Assembly: GCA_964017235.1 (NCBI GenBank)
Contig: OZ024929.1
Coordinates: forward strand, 166,021,609 to 166,085,608
Source of the DNA: Sabellastarte sp. h YS-2021
Taxonomy: Eukaryota > Annelida > Polychaeta > Sabellida > Sabellidae
Direction of reading: 5' to 3'
DNA length: 64,000 bases
This document shows, piece after piece, positions 47,202 through 57,700 of this stretch; the stretch's first letter is position 1, and every line of letters begins with the position of its first letter. The translations under genes were made by a program, and so were the position numbers. Under the pieces are notes generated by a model, which saw only the letters and a program-made list of their open reading frames with translations, ran no database searches and was not told the DNA's origin.

Positions 47202-49506
47202 CAATCAATGTTTGTGGAGTCCCCTAGTTCAATTAAAATCAAAGTTCGGGGATCTCAATCTAGTGTCAGAAAACAACAAAGTGACTTTTCAAAAGACTGT
47301 AAATTTGCCTGTTGTTCTTCCTGCAGTTTCTGTAAAAGGGCCGTTGCAAAAGAAAAACGTAAGACCCTCTCATGCCAAAATAGAAATAAAATCTGTGAAC
47401 AGTGCTTTGTCTGTAAATCAATGTCTTTTTGCCCCAAATGTCATAAATGTACCTTGTGTTGTCAAAGATCCACCTGTGGGAGGCCGTCTGCAACTGTTTT
47501 GGCAGGTTTGGCTCTCCCTGGGTTCAAATCCAAGGGTAGTCTCCATCCTCAGGGAAGGGTATCAACTACCCTTCAAGGAGAGACCACCTCTAGCAAGATT
47601 TCCTGTAATAGTCAGTGGTTCGTCAGCTCCTTTAAGAAACAAAAAGCTGAACGAAGCCTTACAGTCTCTAGGTCAAAAACAGGCTATAGAAAAGGTGTTA
47701 GTTCAGTCATCTCTGGGCTTCTACAACCGGTTGTTCCTGGTTCCAAAACCCAACAAAAAATGGAGGCCCATTCTAGACCTAAGTCAACTGAACCTGTACC
47801 TTGCTCCGACAACGTTCAAGATGGAAACTCCGGAGACCATCAGACTTTCCCTGCAACAGGGGGAGTGGGTCACTTCGCTGGATTTCAGCGACGCTTATTT
47901 TCACATCCCCATAAACCACAGGTCGCGAAAATATCTCAGGTTCCACTTAAAAGGTCAAACCTTTCAGTTCACAGCACTTCCCTTTGGCCTGTCGACGGCT
48001 CCGTTGGAGTTCACAAAGGTGGTCAAAGAGGTAAAACTCATGGCTCAATCGAGGGGTATTCAAATCCACCAATACCTAGACGATTGGTTACTGAGAGCCC
48101 CATGCCGGGAAATTTGCCTACGTCATACGCAGATCCTTTTGGACCTTTGCCGCTCTCTAGGTTGGGTAGTCAACATGGACAAACCGGAGCTGGTTCCCCA
48201 ACAAACCTTCGACTTCGTAGGTTATCATTTCGACCTATCTCAGGGGTTAGTCAAACCAACTCAGGACAGGTGGAGGAGTCTATCTCAGAAGCTCAACCTG
48301 CTCCTGGGACTGGAATGTTGCTCAGTCAGGCAGTTCATGTCTTTGATCGGCCTTCTGACGGCAACAGAAAAACAAGTAGTATCGGGACGGTTGCATATGA
48401 GACCCATATAATGGCACCTGAAAAAGCGTTGGCATGCCCCGGAATCTCTGGAAAAAGTCATTCCAATTCCTCCATCTCTCCATGTACATCTAAGGTGGTG
48501 GTTAGACCCGGCCAAGGTGCTCTCCGGTCAACCCTTACACCCTCTTCAACACGCCCTTCAACTGTTTACAGACGCCTCAAACGAAGGTTGGGGCGCTCAC
48601 TTAGGCGATTACATGGCAAAAGGAGTCTGGTTAGAGTCAGAAGGTGCCTTGCACATAAATTTGTTGGAACTCAAGGCAGTCCTGCTGGCCTTAAAACGGT
48701 TCGAGCGGTTATGTTGCAACCAGATAGTTCTTGTTTGTACAGACAACACCACTGTGGTCTCTTACATCAACAAGGAAGGGGGTATGAGATCAGGCTCACT
48801 CTGTGCCCTCCTTTGGAGACTGATGCTTTGGTGCAATCAAAGGCAGATTGTCCTGAGGGCCAGGCATATTCCGGGTCACCTGAACGTCATAGCAGACAAA
48901 CTGTCCCGACTCAATCAGGTGATCCAAACGGAATGGTCCCTCCTCCCGGAGGTGTTTGCTCAAATATGCCGGCGTTGGCACCGCCCGTCTGTGGACCTGT
49001 TTGCCACCCGGTTCAATCACAAACTTCCCCGGTTTGTATCCCCAGTCCCAGACCAATCAGCGTCGGAAGTGGATGCCTTAAGTCTCCCTTGGGAGGACCT
49101 GGACGCTTATGCTTTTCCACCGACGGCCCTTCTTCATCAGGTGGTAACGAAACTTCTGGACCACGGTTTCCGTCGTCTCATTCTGATAGCACCAGGTTGG
49201 CCCAACATGCCTTGGTTTTGGGACCTGGTCAACATGTCAGCTCAAATTCCCCTCCTGCTCCCTCAGGTGTCGAATTTGATAACTCAACCGTTCAATCAGT
49301 GTCCTCACCGGGACCTTCCCAATCTGAACCTTCATGCTTGGCTCCTAGAGCCTCTGCCATCCAGCAAGCCGGGTTCTCGGCAGAAGTGGCAACAAGAATT
49401 GAGGCTCCTCAAAGACGCTCTACCAGAGCCATTTATGAATCAAAGTGGTCCGTTTTTGTCAGATGGTGTGAGAAAAATCAGGTGGACTTCAGAACTCCCT
49501 CTATAG
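46888..49506 (+). pseudogene. pol: DIRS 2 pol: reverse transcriptase, RNase H, methylase-like domain, one nonsense codon
   Basis: Open from 46888 in +1 relative to gag, overlapping its end by 313 nt. RT motifs: NRLFLVPKPNKKWRPILDLS, TSLDFSDAYFHIP, LPFGLSTAP, and the catalytic YLDDW near 48075. TAA at 48409 (where element 1 has Gln in RPIQWHL) is the only stop. RNase H: LFTDASNEGWGAHL, the Glu of NLLELKAV, CTDNTTVVSY. Methylase-like region: VDLFATRFNHKLPRF, DAYAFPPTALL, LIAPGWPNMPWFWD. It has no ATG of its own near the gag stop, so expression by frameshift or internal initiation is inferred. Confidence 0.9.
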
Positions 49507-50405
49507 AGCAAATTGCGGATTTTCTCCTTTCCCTTTTTCAGGAGAAACATCTTCAACCTAGTACCATAGAAGGCTATAGGACTGCCATAGCCGACAAAGT
49601 GGGGAATTCCAGAATTAACATCAGCAAGGATGAAAACTTGTCCAGGTTGTTGGACAGTTTTCATAGGGACAAACCAAAAGGCAGGCGTGGGGTTCCTACG
49701 TGGAATTTGTCTTTGGTCCTTCACCAACTTACACAACCTCCTTTTGAACCGCTCAGGAAGGCTTCACTGAAGTACCTCACTTTTAAGACTGTCTTCCTTC
49801 TAGCCTTGGGCTCTGGGAAACCGAGGAGTGAAATTCATGCTTGGGTTCACAGGAACATTAGGCACCAAGAGGATTGGTCGAATGTTTCCTTATCGCCCTC
49901 TCCTAGTTTCATCTCTAAGAACCACCTGGCTAAAGAAGGTCCCACCTGCGTGGCCCCTGTTATCATTCCAGCCTTGGCTCCTTCATTGGACAGATCCCTC
50001 AAGGAGGATAGGAGTCTGTGCCCGGTCCGGGCACTACGTTATTACTTGGACAAAACCAAAGATCTCCGTTCTGGCAAAGAATTGGTTTTTGTTTCTTTTA
50101 GGAAGAGTTTCCAGAAGGATATTGTCCCTGCTACCGTTTCCTCCTGGATCAAACAAACCATCGTCCTTTGTTACCAGATGTCAGACCAACAGGCTCAACA
50201 ATTGCATCAGGTTCGGGCTCATGACGTTCGCGCGTTCGCGGCATCCAAAGCCTTTCAGGGGGGTGTTCCCTTAGACCAGATTTTGGCAGCCTGTCACTGG
50301 AAGTCTCATACCTTCACCCAATTTTACCTGAAGGACTTGGCCTGGGCAGACTCGGATATGTACCATTTGGGTCCTGTGGTAGCTGCCCAACAAATTAGGG
50401 ACTAA
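47208..50405 (+). CDS. DIRS 2 Cys-rich domain plus tyrosine recombinase, intact 1065-codon frame overlapping pol
   Basis: ATG at 47208, six nucleotides after the gag stop and in the gag frame. Residues about 25-90 are Cys-rich (CKFACCSSCSFCKRA, LSCQ, KICEQCFVC, CPKCHKCTLCC), resembling zinc fingers and conserved in element 1. The next 600 or so codons run under RT/RNase H with no stop. The recombinase occupies roughly residues 720-1065: N-terminal DNA-binding helices (EAPQRRSTRAIYESKW, EGYRTAIADKVGN), LALGSGKPRSEIHAW with the catalytic Arg, RAHDVRAF (HxxR), CHW, and the Tyr nucleophile in FTQFYLKD. It would integrate the circular DNA copy without target duplication. Whether the protein starts at 47208 or is made from a spliced or internal start is unknown. 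Confidence 0.82.
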   Translation: MFVESPSSIKIKVRGSQSSVRKQQSDFSKDCKFACCSSCSFCKRAVAKEKRKTLSCQNRNKICEQCFVCKSMSFCPKCHKCTLCCQRSTCGRPSATVLAGLALPGFKSKGSLHPQGRVSTTLQGETTSSKISCNSQWFVSSFKKQKAERSLTVSRSKTGYRKGVSSVISGLLQPVVPGSKTQQKMEAHSRPKSTEPVPCSDNVQDGNSGDHQTFPATGGVGHFAGFQRRLFSHPHKPQVAKISQVPLKRSNLSVHSTSLWPVDGSVGVHKGGQRGKTHGSIEGYSNPPIPRRLVTESPMPGNLPTSYADPFGPLPLSRLGSQHGQTGAGSPTNLRLRRLSFRPISGVSQTNSGQVEESISEAQPAPGTGMLLSQAVHVFDRPSDGNRKTSSIGTVAYETHIMAPEKALACPGISGKSHSNSSISPCTSKVVVRPGQGALRSTLTPSSTRPSTVYRRLKRRLGRSLRRLHGKRSLVRVRRCLAHKFVGTQGSPAGLKTVRAVMLQPDSSCLYRQHHCGLLHQQGRGYEIRLTLCPPLETDALVQSKADCPEGQAYSGSPERHSRQTVPTQSGDPNGMVPPPGGVCSNMPALAPPVCGPVCHPVQSQTSPVCIPSPRPISVGSGCLKSPLGGPGRLCFSTDGPSSSGGNETSGPRFPSSHSDSTRLAQHALVLGPGQHVSSNSPPAPSGVEFDNSTVQSVSSPGPSQSEPSCLAPRASAIQQAGFSAEVATRIEAPQRRSTRAIYESKWSVFVRWCEKNQVDFRTPSIEQIADFLLSLFQEKHLQPSTIEGYRTAIADKVGNSRINISKDENLSRLLDSFHRDKPKGRRGVPTWNLSLVLHQLTQPPFEPLRKASLKYLTFKTVFLLALGSGKPRSEIHAWVHRNIRHQEDWSNVSLSPSPSFISKNHLAKEGPTCVAPVIIPALAPSLDRSLKEDRSLCPVRALRYYLDKTKDLRSGKELVFVSFRKSFQKDIVPATVSSWIKQTIVLCYQMSDQQAQQLHQVRAHDVRAFAASKAFQGGVPLDQILAACHWKSHTFTQFYLKDLAWADSDMYHLGPVVAAQQIRD

Positions 50406-50692
50406 ATAGAGACTTCCATGTAAAAAAAAAACAAAAAAAAACGTCCCTGCAGTCTGTCTTGCTTTGCAAGAAGATGGGGGACCATCTTAATCTTCAATTC
50501 CCCTTCTTCACTTCCTCGTAGACTCGTCAGCTGCAAAATTAGGGGGGGGAGTAGAGACTGTACCTATATCCAGGGTAGTTAGAAACCCTTCCCGGGTGAT
50601 TCCCTCTGGATTTAAGGAGTATATATGTAGATCTTAGAGTCTCTGTCTCCCCTTTTTTCCATAGCTACCCTCCAACCACTGGGTAGTTATTC

Positions 50693-50790
50693 TGCACTGG
50701 TCCACTAGGTAAGATATATTAACGCAATAAAATGGAAAATTTAATGGTTAAATTAAATTTTTATTAGTTAATATCTTACCTAGTGGACCA
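50693..50790. repeat. DIRS 2 internal complementary region
   Basis: TATTAACGCAATAAAA adjoining TGGAAAATTTAATGG: complements of the left and right ends placed head to head. Confidence 0.9.
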
Positions 50791-50849
50791 AGAGAGTCCC
50801 ACCCTACCTGCCCCGCAATAGCTCAAAGGGGGACATTCTTAATTAGGCC

Positions 50850-51071
50850 ACAAAAAGAGGAAGTACGCATGCGCGCGCACGCGCAGTAGGGGAGCTGGGT
50901 GCAGTCACGACACCTGGCGAATGAGGAGTACACTACCGGTCCTGGTCAGAGCCCAGCTCAGGACGTTTTTGTCTAACGTTTGGCGGGACCGGCTGCGCGC
51001 CAGACAAATGCACTGGTCCACTAGGTAAGATATTAACTAATAAAAATTTAATTTAACCATTAAATTTTCCA
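50850..51071. repeat. DIRS 2 right inverted terminal repeat
   Basis: About 222 nt, the fuller of the two repeats, containing CGCATGCGCGCGCACGCGC and CACCTGGCGAATGAGGAG. The alternating purine-pyrimidine run could adopt Z-DNA. Confidence 0.88.
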
Positions 51072-53592
51072 AGTTGACCCTTATACCCCAATCACACAAC
51101 AGGTGGTACACTCAGCTGTAAGAACTTTCACGCTGCATCAGAACTGCTTCCCAGGACACCTCGTATCTTGAGACTTTGAAATCAGTGGTGTACGGCCAGT
51201 GATGGGACATGGTTTGTAACTGTCAATAACAGTAGGGTGACAGCAGGACAACAGTAGTACAAATGTTAGTCACTGGGAGGCAACCTCCATTAACCTCAAA
51301 TTCACCTTCGGTAACCGTCGGACGAACATGTGCTACCGAAACACAACTGAATCACAACCTTATTTAAACCATGGTTGTCACCTTCAGTTACTGTAAGAAA
51401 AATGTATTGGTGGAAGGTCACAGTGATAGAATCAGAGGCATAAATTTTAAACATTTTAAAACTTCAATATAAAGCTCAAGGAATTGGACGTTTTGCCATG
51501 GTGTCATAAGCTAACATACAGACTTCACTCGGTAGTTGAAGGACTGGGTTATTTTGACCAACACCTAGTGCTGTGGAGTGTACCACCTTTAGTGTGATTG
51601 GGGTTTTAGAGAATAGACACCATTGATAATGACTGATGTAAAACTGCATTGTGAACTGCAATCTGTAACTACACAAAAGCCAAAGCATAATCACTCTTCT
51701 TCCTCTTTTCCTCTTGGGTGATATGTTAGTACAGTAACATAGTCAAAACCAAGGGCACTTTTTTATTAGTATGCAAGTGTTCAATATATTATAAAAAAGG
51801 CAAATGTCTCTTAACTCAGCAAGGAAGTGTATATAGTTTGGTTTTTGAAACTGTTTCTTGATTTATCTATCATTTTCTTGCCCTCTTAATCCTACATTGC
51901 ATCAATGTATGCCCAGACCCCTTGTGCAAGGTCCGTCCTTAGTGCATTATGATTCTCTGAGAGCATTTCTCCTCCAGTGAGAATGTAAAATCCAGACTGT
52001 TATAAAATGCACTCATTCATTGTCTAAATGAACAACTCATATATATGTTGTATTGAATGTAGATAATCGTTGAATGTATACGTTAGATTAATTAATTGTT
52101 GTCACATTGTAGAATCATACATTTAAAAGACCATAAAATTACTACTCAGACTTGAACCGTTTCATTCTTTGATTTGAGAGGCTTGATTATTTGTGGATTA
52201 AGGTATTCAAATTTTATTGTTATTCGATAATCACAATTTTATTTTTTGTAATGGAAATTTTAAAATATATATAATTTTTTGTAACATTTGTCATGAATTT
52301 AGTTCAGATTAAAGTAAATCTTCTGCTAACGTAATCCAATCTCGGTCCCATTAAAATTCCCAGTGACCAAACCCAATTGATCTTCAAAACCACGTGGTAT
52401 TTGTTTATTAACAACGCCTCGTACGTTTATATTCTATATATGGTAAGAAGTACAAATCATGTGATCTCAGGTAAACTACCTGTGTGTGAGTGATAGCGTG
52501 GGAAATGCCATCAGAACTCACAATTAAGTTAATAATGACACAGTATTAATCCACTTCCTGATAATATTGGAACACCTTGAAAACACTATTAATCATAAAA
52601 CCTTTGGACTCTGTTTGATCTTGTATAAAAGGAAGTGACTAATATTAAATTGATTTGTTTGTAATCATATTGGTTGTGGTTAAATATGTGTTGCACGCAG
52701 GTGAAATATTGACAGGTCCACTTCCGACGTTAGCTGAAAATGGCTTCTGAATGTATGTAAACATAAAATAGGATATTATATTTCTCACTGATCTTCGTTG
52801 GCTAACTCTCAGGTACGAATAGGGTAGTTGTGAATTCTATCCTATGTGACTTTAAGTATAAATATGCTAGCTGTGCCTTAAAAGTGGTTATTAACTGTAT
52901 TTTACCCAATTATTATTTTGTAAACATAACCTGCATTACTGTACTACATGCAGTACAGTGGTAGAATTGTTAAAACAAGTTAAACTTTGTTCGATAAAGT
53001 GGATCAGAGTACTGTAAATTAAGTTTAGTGTCATTTTTGATAACTTTCTGCATGACAAGCTTAAAGGAATTTTGTGGAATTCTTATTCCTACTGAGTACA
53101 TAGTACTGTACTGTACACAGGAACTATACAGGGGGGGCAGCGATTCGCCCATAAAAACAGCAAAATGCAGTTTCTTGAGAACCAATATGCAGTGTGGTTT
53201 TACAAAAGTTATCAGAATGAAAAGAGGTTCCTCAAACTGTAAAATGATAGTAGCATCATAAAATATATTTTGTGATAAGTACAAATACACCCATAGAACT
53301 TGTCCCATGGCAAGAAGAGTAGGGCTGTTGGAAAGTGGAGATCTCGAGCATTTCGCCGATTATTTTATACTCCGCAAAAAAGTTACAAAGACTGTTGCAT
53401 TTGCAAACAATAATTAAAGCTAAAGATCAATTCTTCTCATTGTATTCTAGCACTTAATGAAGTTATAAATAGTATTTATATTGACCCCAGACATAGTGTA
53501 GAGAACATACAGCTCTTTGCATCAGTCAGATGCAGTTTGTTAGGCATATTTCTCACTGACATATAAACTTTTTTATTCATCTTTATAATCCT
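51072..53592. other. Intergenic, with one dispersed repeat
   Basis: Apart from the repeat at 51912-52021 nothing is recognised. Possible 5' UTR exons of the downstream ankyrin-ZO gene could lie here, but none can be assigned from sequence. Confidence 0.4.
51912..52021. repeat. Dispersed repeat, copy 2
   Basis: CCCAGACCCCTTGTGCAAGG through AAAATGCACTCATTCATT, the same family and order as 34466-34578. Confidence 0.5.
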
Positions 53593-54177
53593 GGGCCCAT
53601 ATTCACGAAAGGTCTTAGACAGGGCTTAGGCTTAAAGTTGAGACTTTTGTCTCAAGTTTCTGCCCCAAAACTGCTAAGACTTTTGTCTTAGGCTTAGTGG
53701 TATTCACAAAGAATTTAAGACCGGTCTTAGGCTTAGCCAAGGGCTCAACTTTAAGACTGGTTGGTAGTGGGCTTAAATTTTGTAAAGACGACTTAAATAT
53801 GGCCACCATAGACTTTTCTCCACTTCAAAATTTATAATGGCTGTAAATAAAGTATAATTATACAGAACACCTCAGTAAAGCAGTCTTTGGAAATTTATAT
53901 GTGGTAATCAGGTTTTCCATTTCAAAACAGCACTTTTCCGTAGATAAAATGCATTAAATGAAGGATATATGTCACCAATAGTATAGTTTGAATAGAAAAG
54001 AAAGGTCACATGACACAGAAAACCACTGTGGTTATTTGATAATCTTGGACTTAGCTAAGTCACCATTTGTAAATACGGTTTTAAGACAAAACTTAGCTGA
54101 GACAAAAGTCTTAACTTTAAGACTGGATTTAAGCCTAAGACCTGGCTAAGTCTAAGATCTTTCGTGAATACGGGCCC
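53593..54177. mobile_element. Foldback element with GGGCCC..ATTCACGAAAG ends
   Basis: The left end GGGCCCATATTCACGAAAGG and the complemented right end GGGCCCGTATTCACGAAAG form an inverted repeat continuing into TCTTAGAC. The interior has many inverted copies of AAGACTT/GTCTTAGGC, such as GACTTTTGTCTTAGG. 585 bp, non-coding; minus-strand frames here are incidental. Confidence 0.72.
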
Positions 54178-54755
54178 TGAATACTGTCACTTCTAAAATC
54201 TTAGAAAAGTATCAAGACATATTGCACGCTTTTTTGTGCTACACAGATCCTTCGGTATCATGGTAGATATTAGTTTTAAATGAAGTACAATAGAAATTGG
54301 CGAAATGCTGTCCCCTCCTCTATAGTATCGTTTAAATATTGCAAAGACATAGTCTTAATCAAGGTGGCACACTGTATTGATCAGTACTATTGGACTCTCA
54401 TTGCTGAACTTACGGGTTCCATTCTTGGCCCTGGCCATGCATCTAGGGAGAATGTTATAGTACATTGTTCCTTGTTGGTTGTCCACAGTGCAGCACATTG
54501 TCTATAATATGTGCTGCATGTGGTTTCCTTCATGTTTCCTGCCAGTCCTGACATCCTTATATTCGCCCAAGTATAAATTGTGGCTTTGAGATATTTGTTA
54601 ATTATGTGGCACTTGCCATTTATATGTCAGGGTATTTACTTGAGACTCTTATTTGACTGAGGGATGAGTGATTTTGAATGCTGCTTGGCCTTTTAACTTT
54701 TGGTCTTTTGTATTCTTCCCAATGATTATACATTTTTGTTTTGTTTCTGTTATAG

Positions 54756-54790
54756 ATCTAACATTCTGAGTTTAAACAAACAGTGTCAAC
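54756..54790 (+). other. 5' UTR part of the ankyrin-ZO coding exon, with splice acceptor
   Basis: TTTTGTTTCTGTTATAG is a good acceptor ending at 54755. The 35 nt before ATG contain an in-frame TAA 18 nt upstream of the start, which fixes the initiation codon and shows that an upstream non-coding exon must exist. Confidence 0.7.
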
Positions 54791-57700
54791 ATGGGGAAGA
54801 AAACACATGGGCCTTACTTGATCTCAGCTATAGAGAAAAATGATCACCAGAAGGTACATGAGATACTGGCCAAAGAAATCCGCAACAAAGAGAAGATTCG
54901 TGAAATATGTACAGCAAACCTGAAGAGACTGGCTTCAGAACATACAGAGTGTCCGTTATTGTTGGCTGCTCAGTTACCTGACCCCAGTATCATCCAGTAT
55001 ATGGTGGGAAACCACAATGTGGATATAAACTTTACTCTGAAGGAGCAGAGTGGGAGAAAGGTGAAGGTTAAGACATCACTGATTTTGGCAGTGAGGAGAG
55101 GAGCATATGATACTGTTGAGGCCATACTGGCTATGAATGCTGATCCAAATATTCCAGATCATAAAGGAAGAACTGCACTTCACCATGCTGTTAGAAAGGC
55201 AGACTACAGAATGGCAAAGATGCTTGTTGTCAGAGGTGCACAGGCCTCACTGGTAGATAAAGGAGAAAATACTCCTTTGCATGTGGCTTCCATATTTGGG
55301 CATGTAGAGCTGGCTAAAATGTTAATGTATTATGGTGCCAATGTTTACAAAAAAGGCCAGCTAGGGGCCATACCGATACATATAGCAGCCAAAGAAGGTC
55401 ATGTGGGATTGTTAAGGCTCTTTTGTCAGCATGATGTCAATCCAAATATCAAAATGCCTTGCTATGATGGCCGTGAAAAGGCAGCCATGCATGTGGCAGC
55501 CGAGGAGGGCCATTATGAATGTGTTGCAACACTGGTGAATTTAGGAGCTGACATTAATCTGGATGACTCTGAAGGTGAGACACCTTTACATTGTGCTGTG
55601 CTCCATGAATATGATCCCATGGGCATGAAATCTAAAGAAGATTACACAGAAACGGTGAAGGTATTGATTAAAAATGGGGCCAATGTCAATGCTCAGAATG
55701 GTAGAGGGGAATGTGCATTGCATTTAGCTGCCAGAAATCAGTTTCAGAAGAGCTGTGAGGTGTTATTGCAGTCAGGAACTGATCCACTGATGGAAGATAA
55801 CAATGGTGATAAGCCAATCGATTTGGTGGATGAGGAAGATGCAGTCACCAGGCAAATGATCAAGCATGTCATGGAAAACCGAGAGAGATTTATGAGTGAG
55901 ATGCTCGAAATGAAAGCCAAAGGTTTCTCAACTTCAGTAAACCCCTTGCCAACAAAGAGATACTCATCTGCAGATATGCTGGATCATCAGGAAAATATCT
56001 TAGGTAAGGCAGCCAGCACTCTTGGCCTGATGAACAGTAGTTTTTCAAAGATTAATCATATTGGAACAAAAGAAGATGAATACCTGCAGCCTTTAGGATC
56101 AAAGCACAACCTATCTCAAAGTTCAGAGGTTATTGTGCATGAATCATATGCAAATATTCTTGATGAAATGGTAGATAAGCAGAAATCACCTGATCAGACA
56201 TATGCCAAAATTGATGATGACCACCAAGATACAAAGGGATCTGAGCAAAATAAAGGTAAAAGCTCTTCACTTGGACTTCCAAAATTTCTCAAGAGAAAAC
56301 CAAGTCAGGAGAGTGCTTTGGAAAGAAAAGCTTCAATGCTTGGGAGTTCAGATTCTAGTCTTCATGATGATCAGAAAGTGGCCAGAAAGATGCCCACTGG
56401 GAAGGGTGATAATTTCAAAATAGAACCAGGGCAAGGGACCAACTCAGGAAGATTATTACCATCTCCCCCACCACCACAAGTAAGAGATAGCATCTTATCC
56501 ACCAGCACAGACATGTCCTCAGTTTGGGAAGCAACACCAGGCCACCCAGGTGCTGACTTTGGGGTGTCAAAAACAGCCGATACAATGCTGGAGAAACTGA
56601 AGAAATCTTTAGCAGAGAGGGAGCGAAATTATTCGGATTACACAACTCAGTATGAAAGTTTGCCAGGGGATAAACTGCAGCATGTTAAACCAGCAGATAC
56701 TGTGACTGCTAAAAAAGACCAGTCTCCAGTTGCTCCTGTAAAACATACTCAGATTGTTTATGCTCCAGCGTCTCAAAATGGAATGTCAGACAGTGACGAT
56801 ACCTTCTTTGATGATGAATCATTTGACAGCTTGTCTGAAGTTACAGTTGAAATGATGGACAAACAAAGGCTAAAAATAGAGGCAGCAAATAAAGATCTGC
56901 ATTCAGAAAATAAGAGTACTAATAATAAAGTGGAGAATGGTGACCCTCAACTGCAGAGCTGGTTGAAAGATCAAGCCAATATATTGCAACAGCGGAATCT
57001 TGCAAAAGCTACTGGACCAATTGCACACAGCACCCCACCAGCATCAAGAGTAAATTTTCCAAGACAGCAGCCGCAATTTTCATCTTTTCGGCTAGCCTCT
57101 GACCAACCTACTGATACAGATGAAAACTTTACAAGTGTAAGTGAACAGGTGCATGCTAATCCTATCTCACAGAGGCCAAAGCATGTTGAAAGTGAGGTTC
57201 TGAATCTTAAAGGCAAACCTGTTGCTCCTCCCAGGATACCAAAGATAGCAGATGACAGCTCTGTCACATCAGTTGAAAACAAACAAAAACCACCATTGAA
57301 AGAAAAACCGAAGTTAAAGCCCCAGAAGCAGCCAAAAGTGTCTTCTTCATCTATTGAAACTGAAAACAATCTGGTTCATCTAGAAGTTGATGAAAAAGGT
57401 CCTGGACAAACTGTTATCCGTATTTTACCAGTTCAAAAGAAAGCAGCAAAACCTCAATTGGAAGAAGATAGTATTGCTTCAAGCACAAATCCTTCTTCAG
57501 CAGTTTATACTAACATTTCTTCAGTGGAAAAAGAATCAAACAATAACATTGTACTTTCCAAAACTCATGGTACATACAGTACTGGTGTTCTTGACACAAC
57601 CAGTGAAGTGTCAGTTGCATCCTCAGGTTCAAACTTAAAACGTAAACCATCTCAAAGACTAGTATTTGAGAAATCTGGAAAGCCAAAAGTAGCTCCAAGA

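Larger units (their letters stand above)
44884..51071 (+). mobile_element. DIRS-type tyrosine-recombinase retrotransposon 2 (nearly intact)
   Basis: Inverted terminal repeats at 44884-45022 and 50850-51071, internal complementary region at 50693-50790. Gag, pol and recombinase lie in the same order and the same relative frames as in element 1. Only two obvious lesions were found: a frameshift in an A-run of gag (about 45718-45722) and a TAA in pol at 48409. The proteins are clearly homologous to element 1 but diverged, so these are two lineages and not copies of one recent burst. Confidence 0.93.

Noticed and set aside
46224..49736. Minus-strand ORFs inside the DIRS elements
   Set aside because: Shadows of gag, pol and recombinase; no conserved minus-strand protein between the two elements was found.
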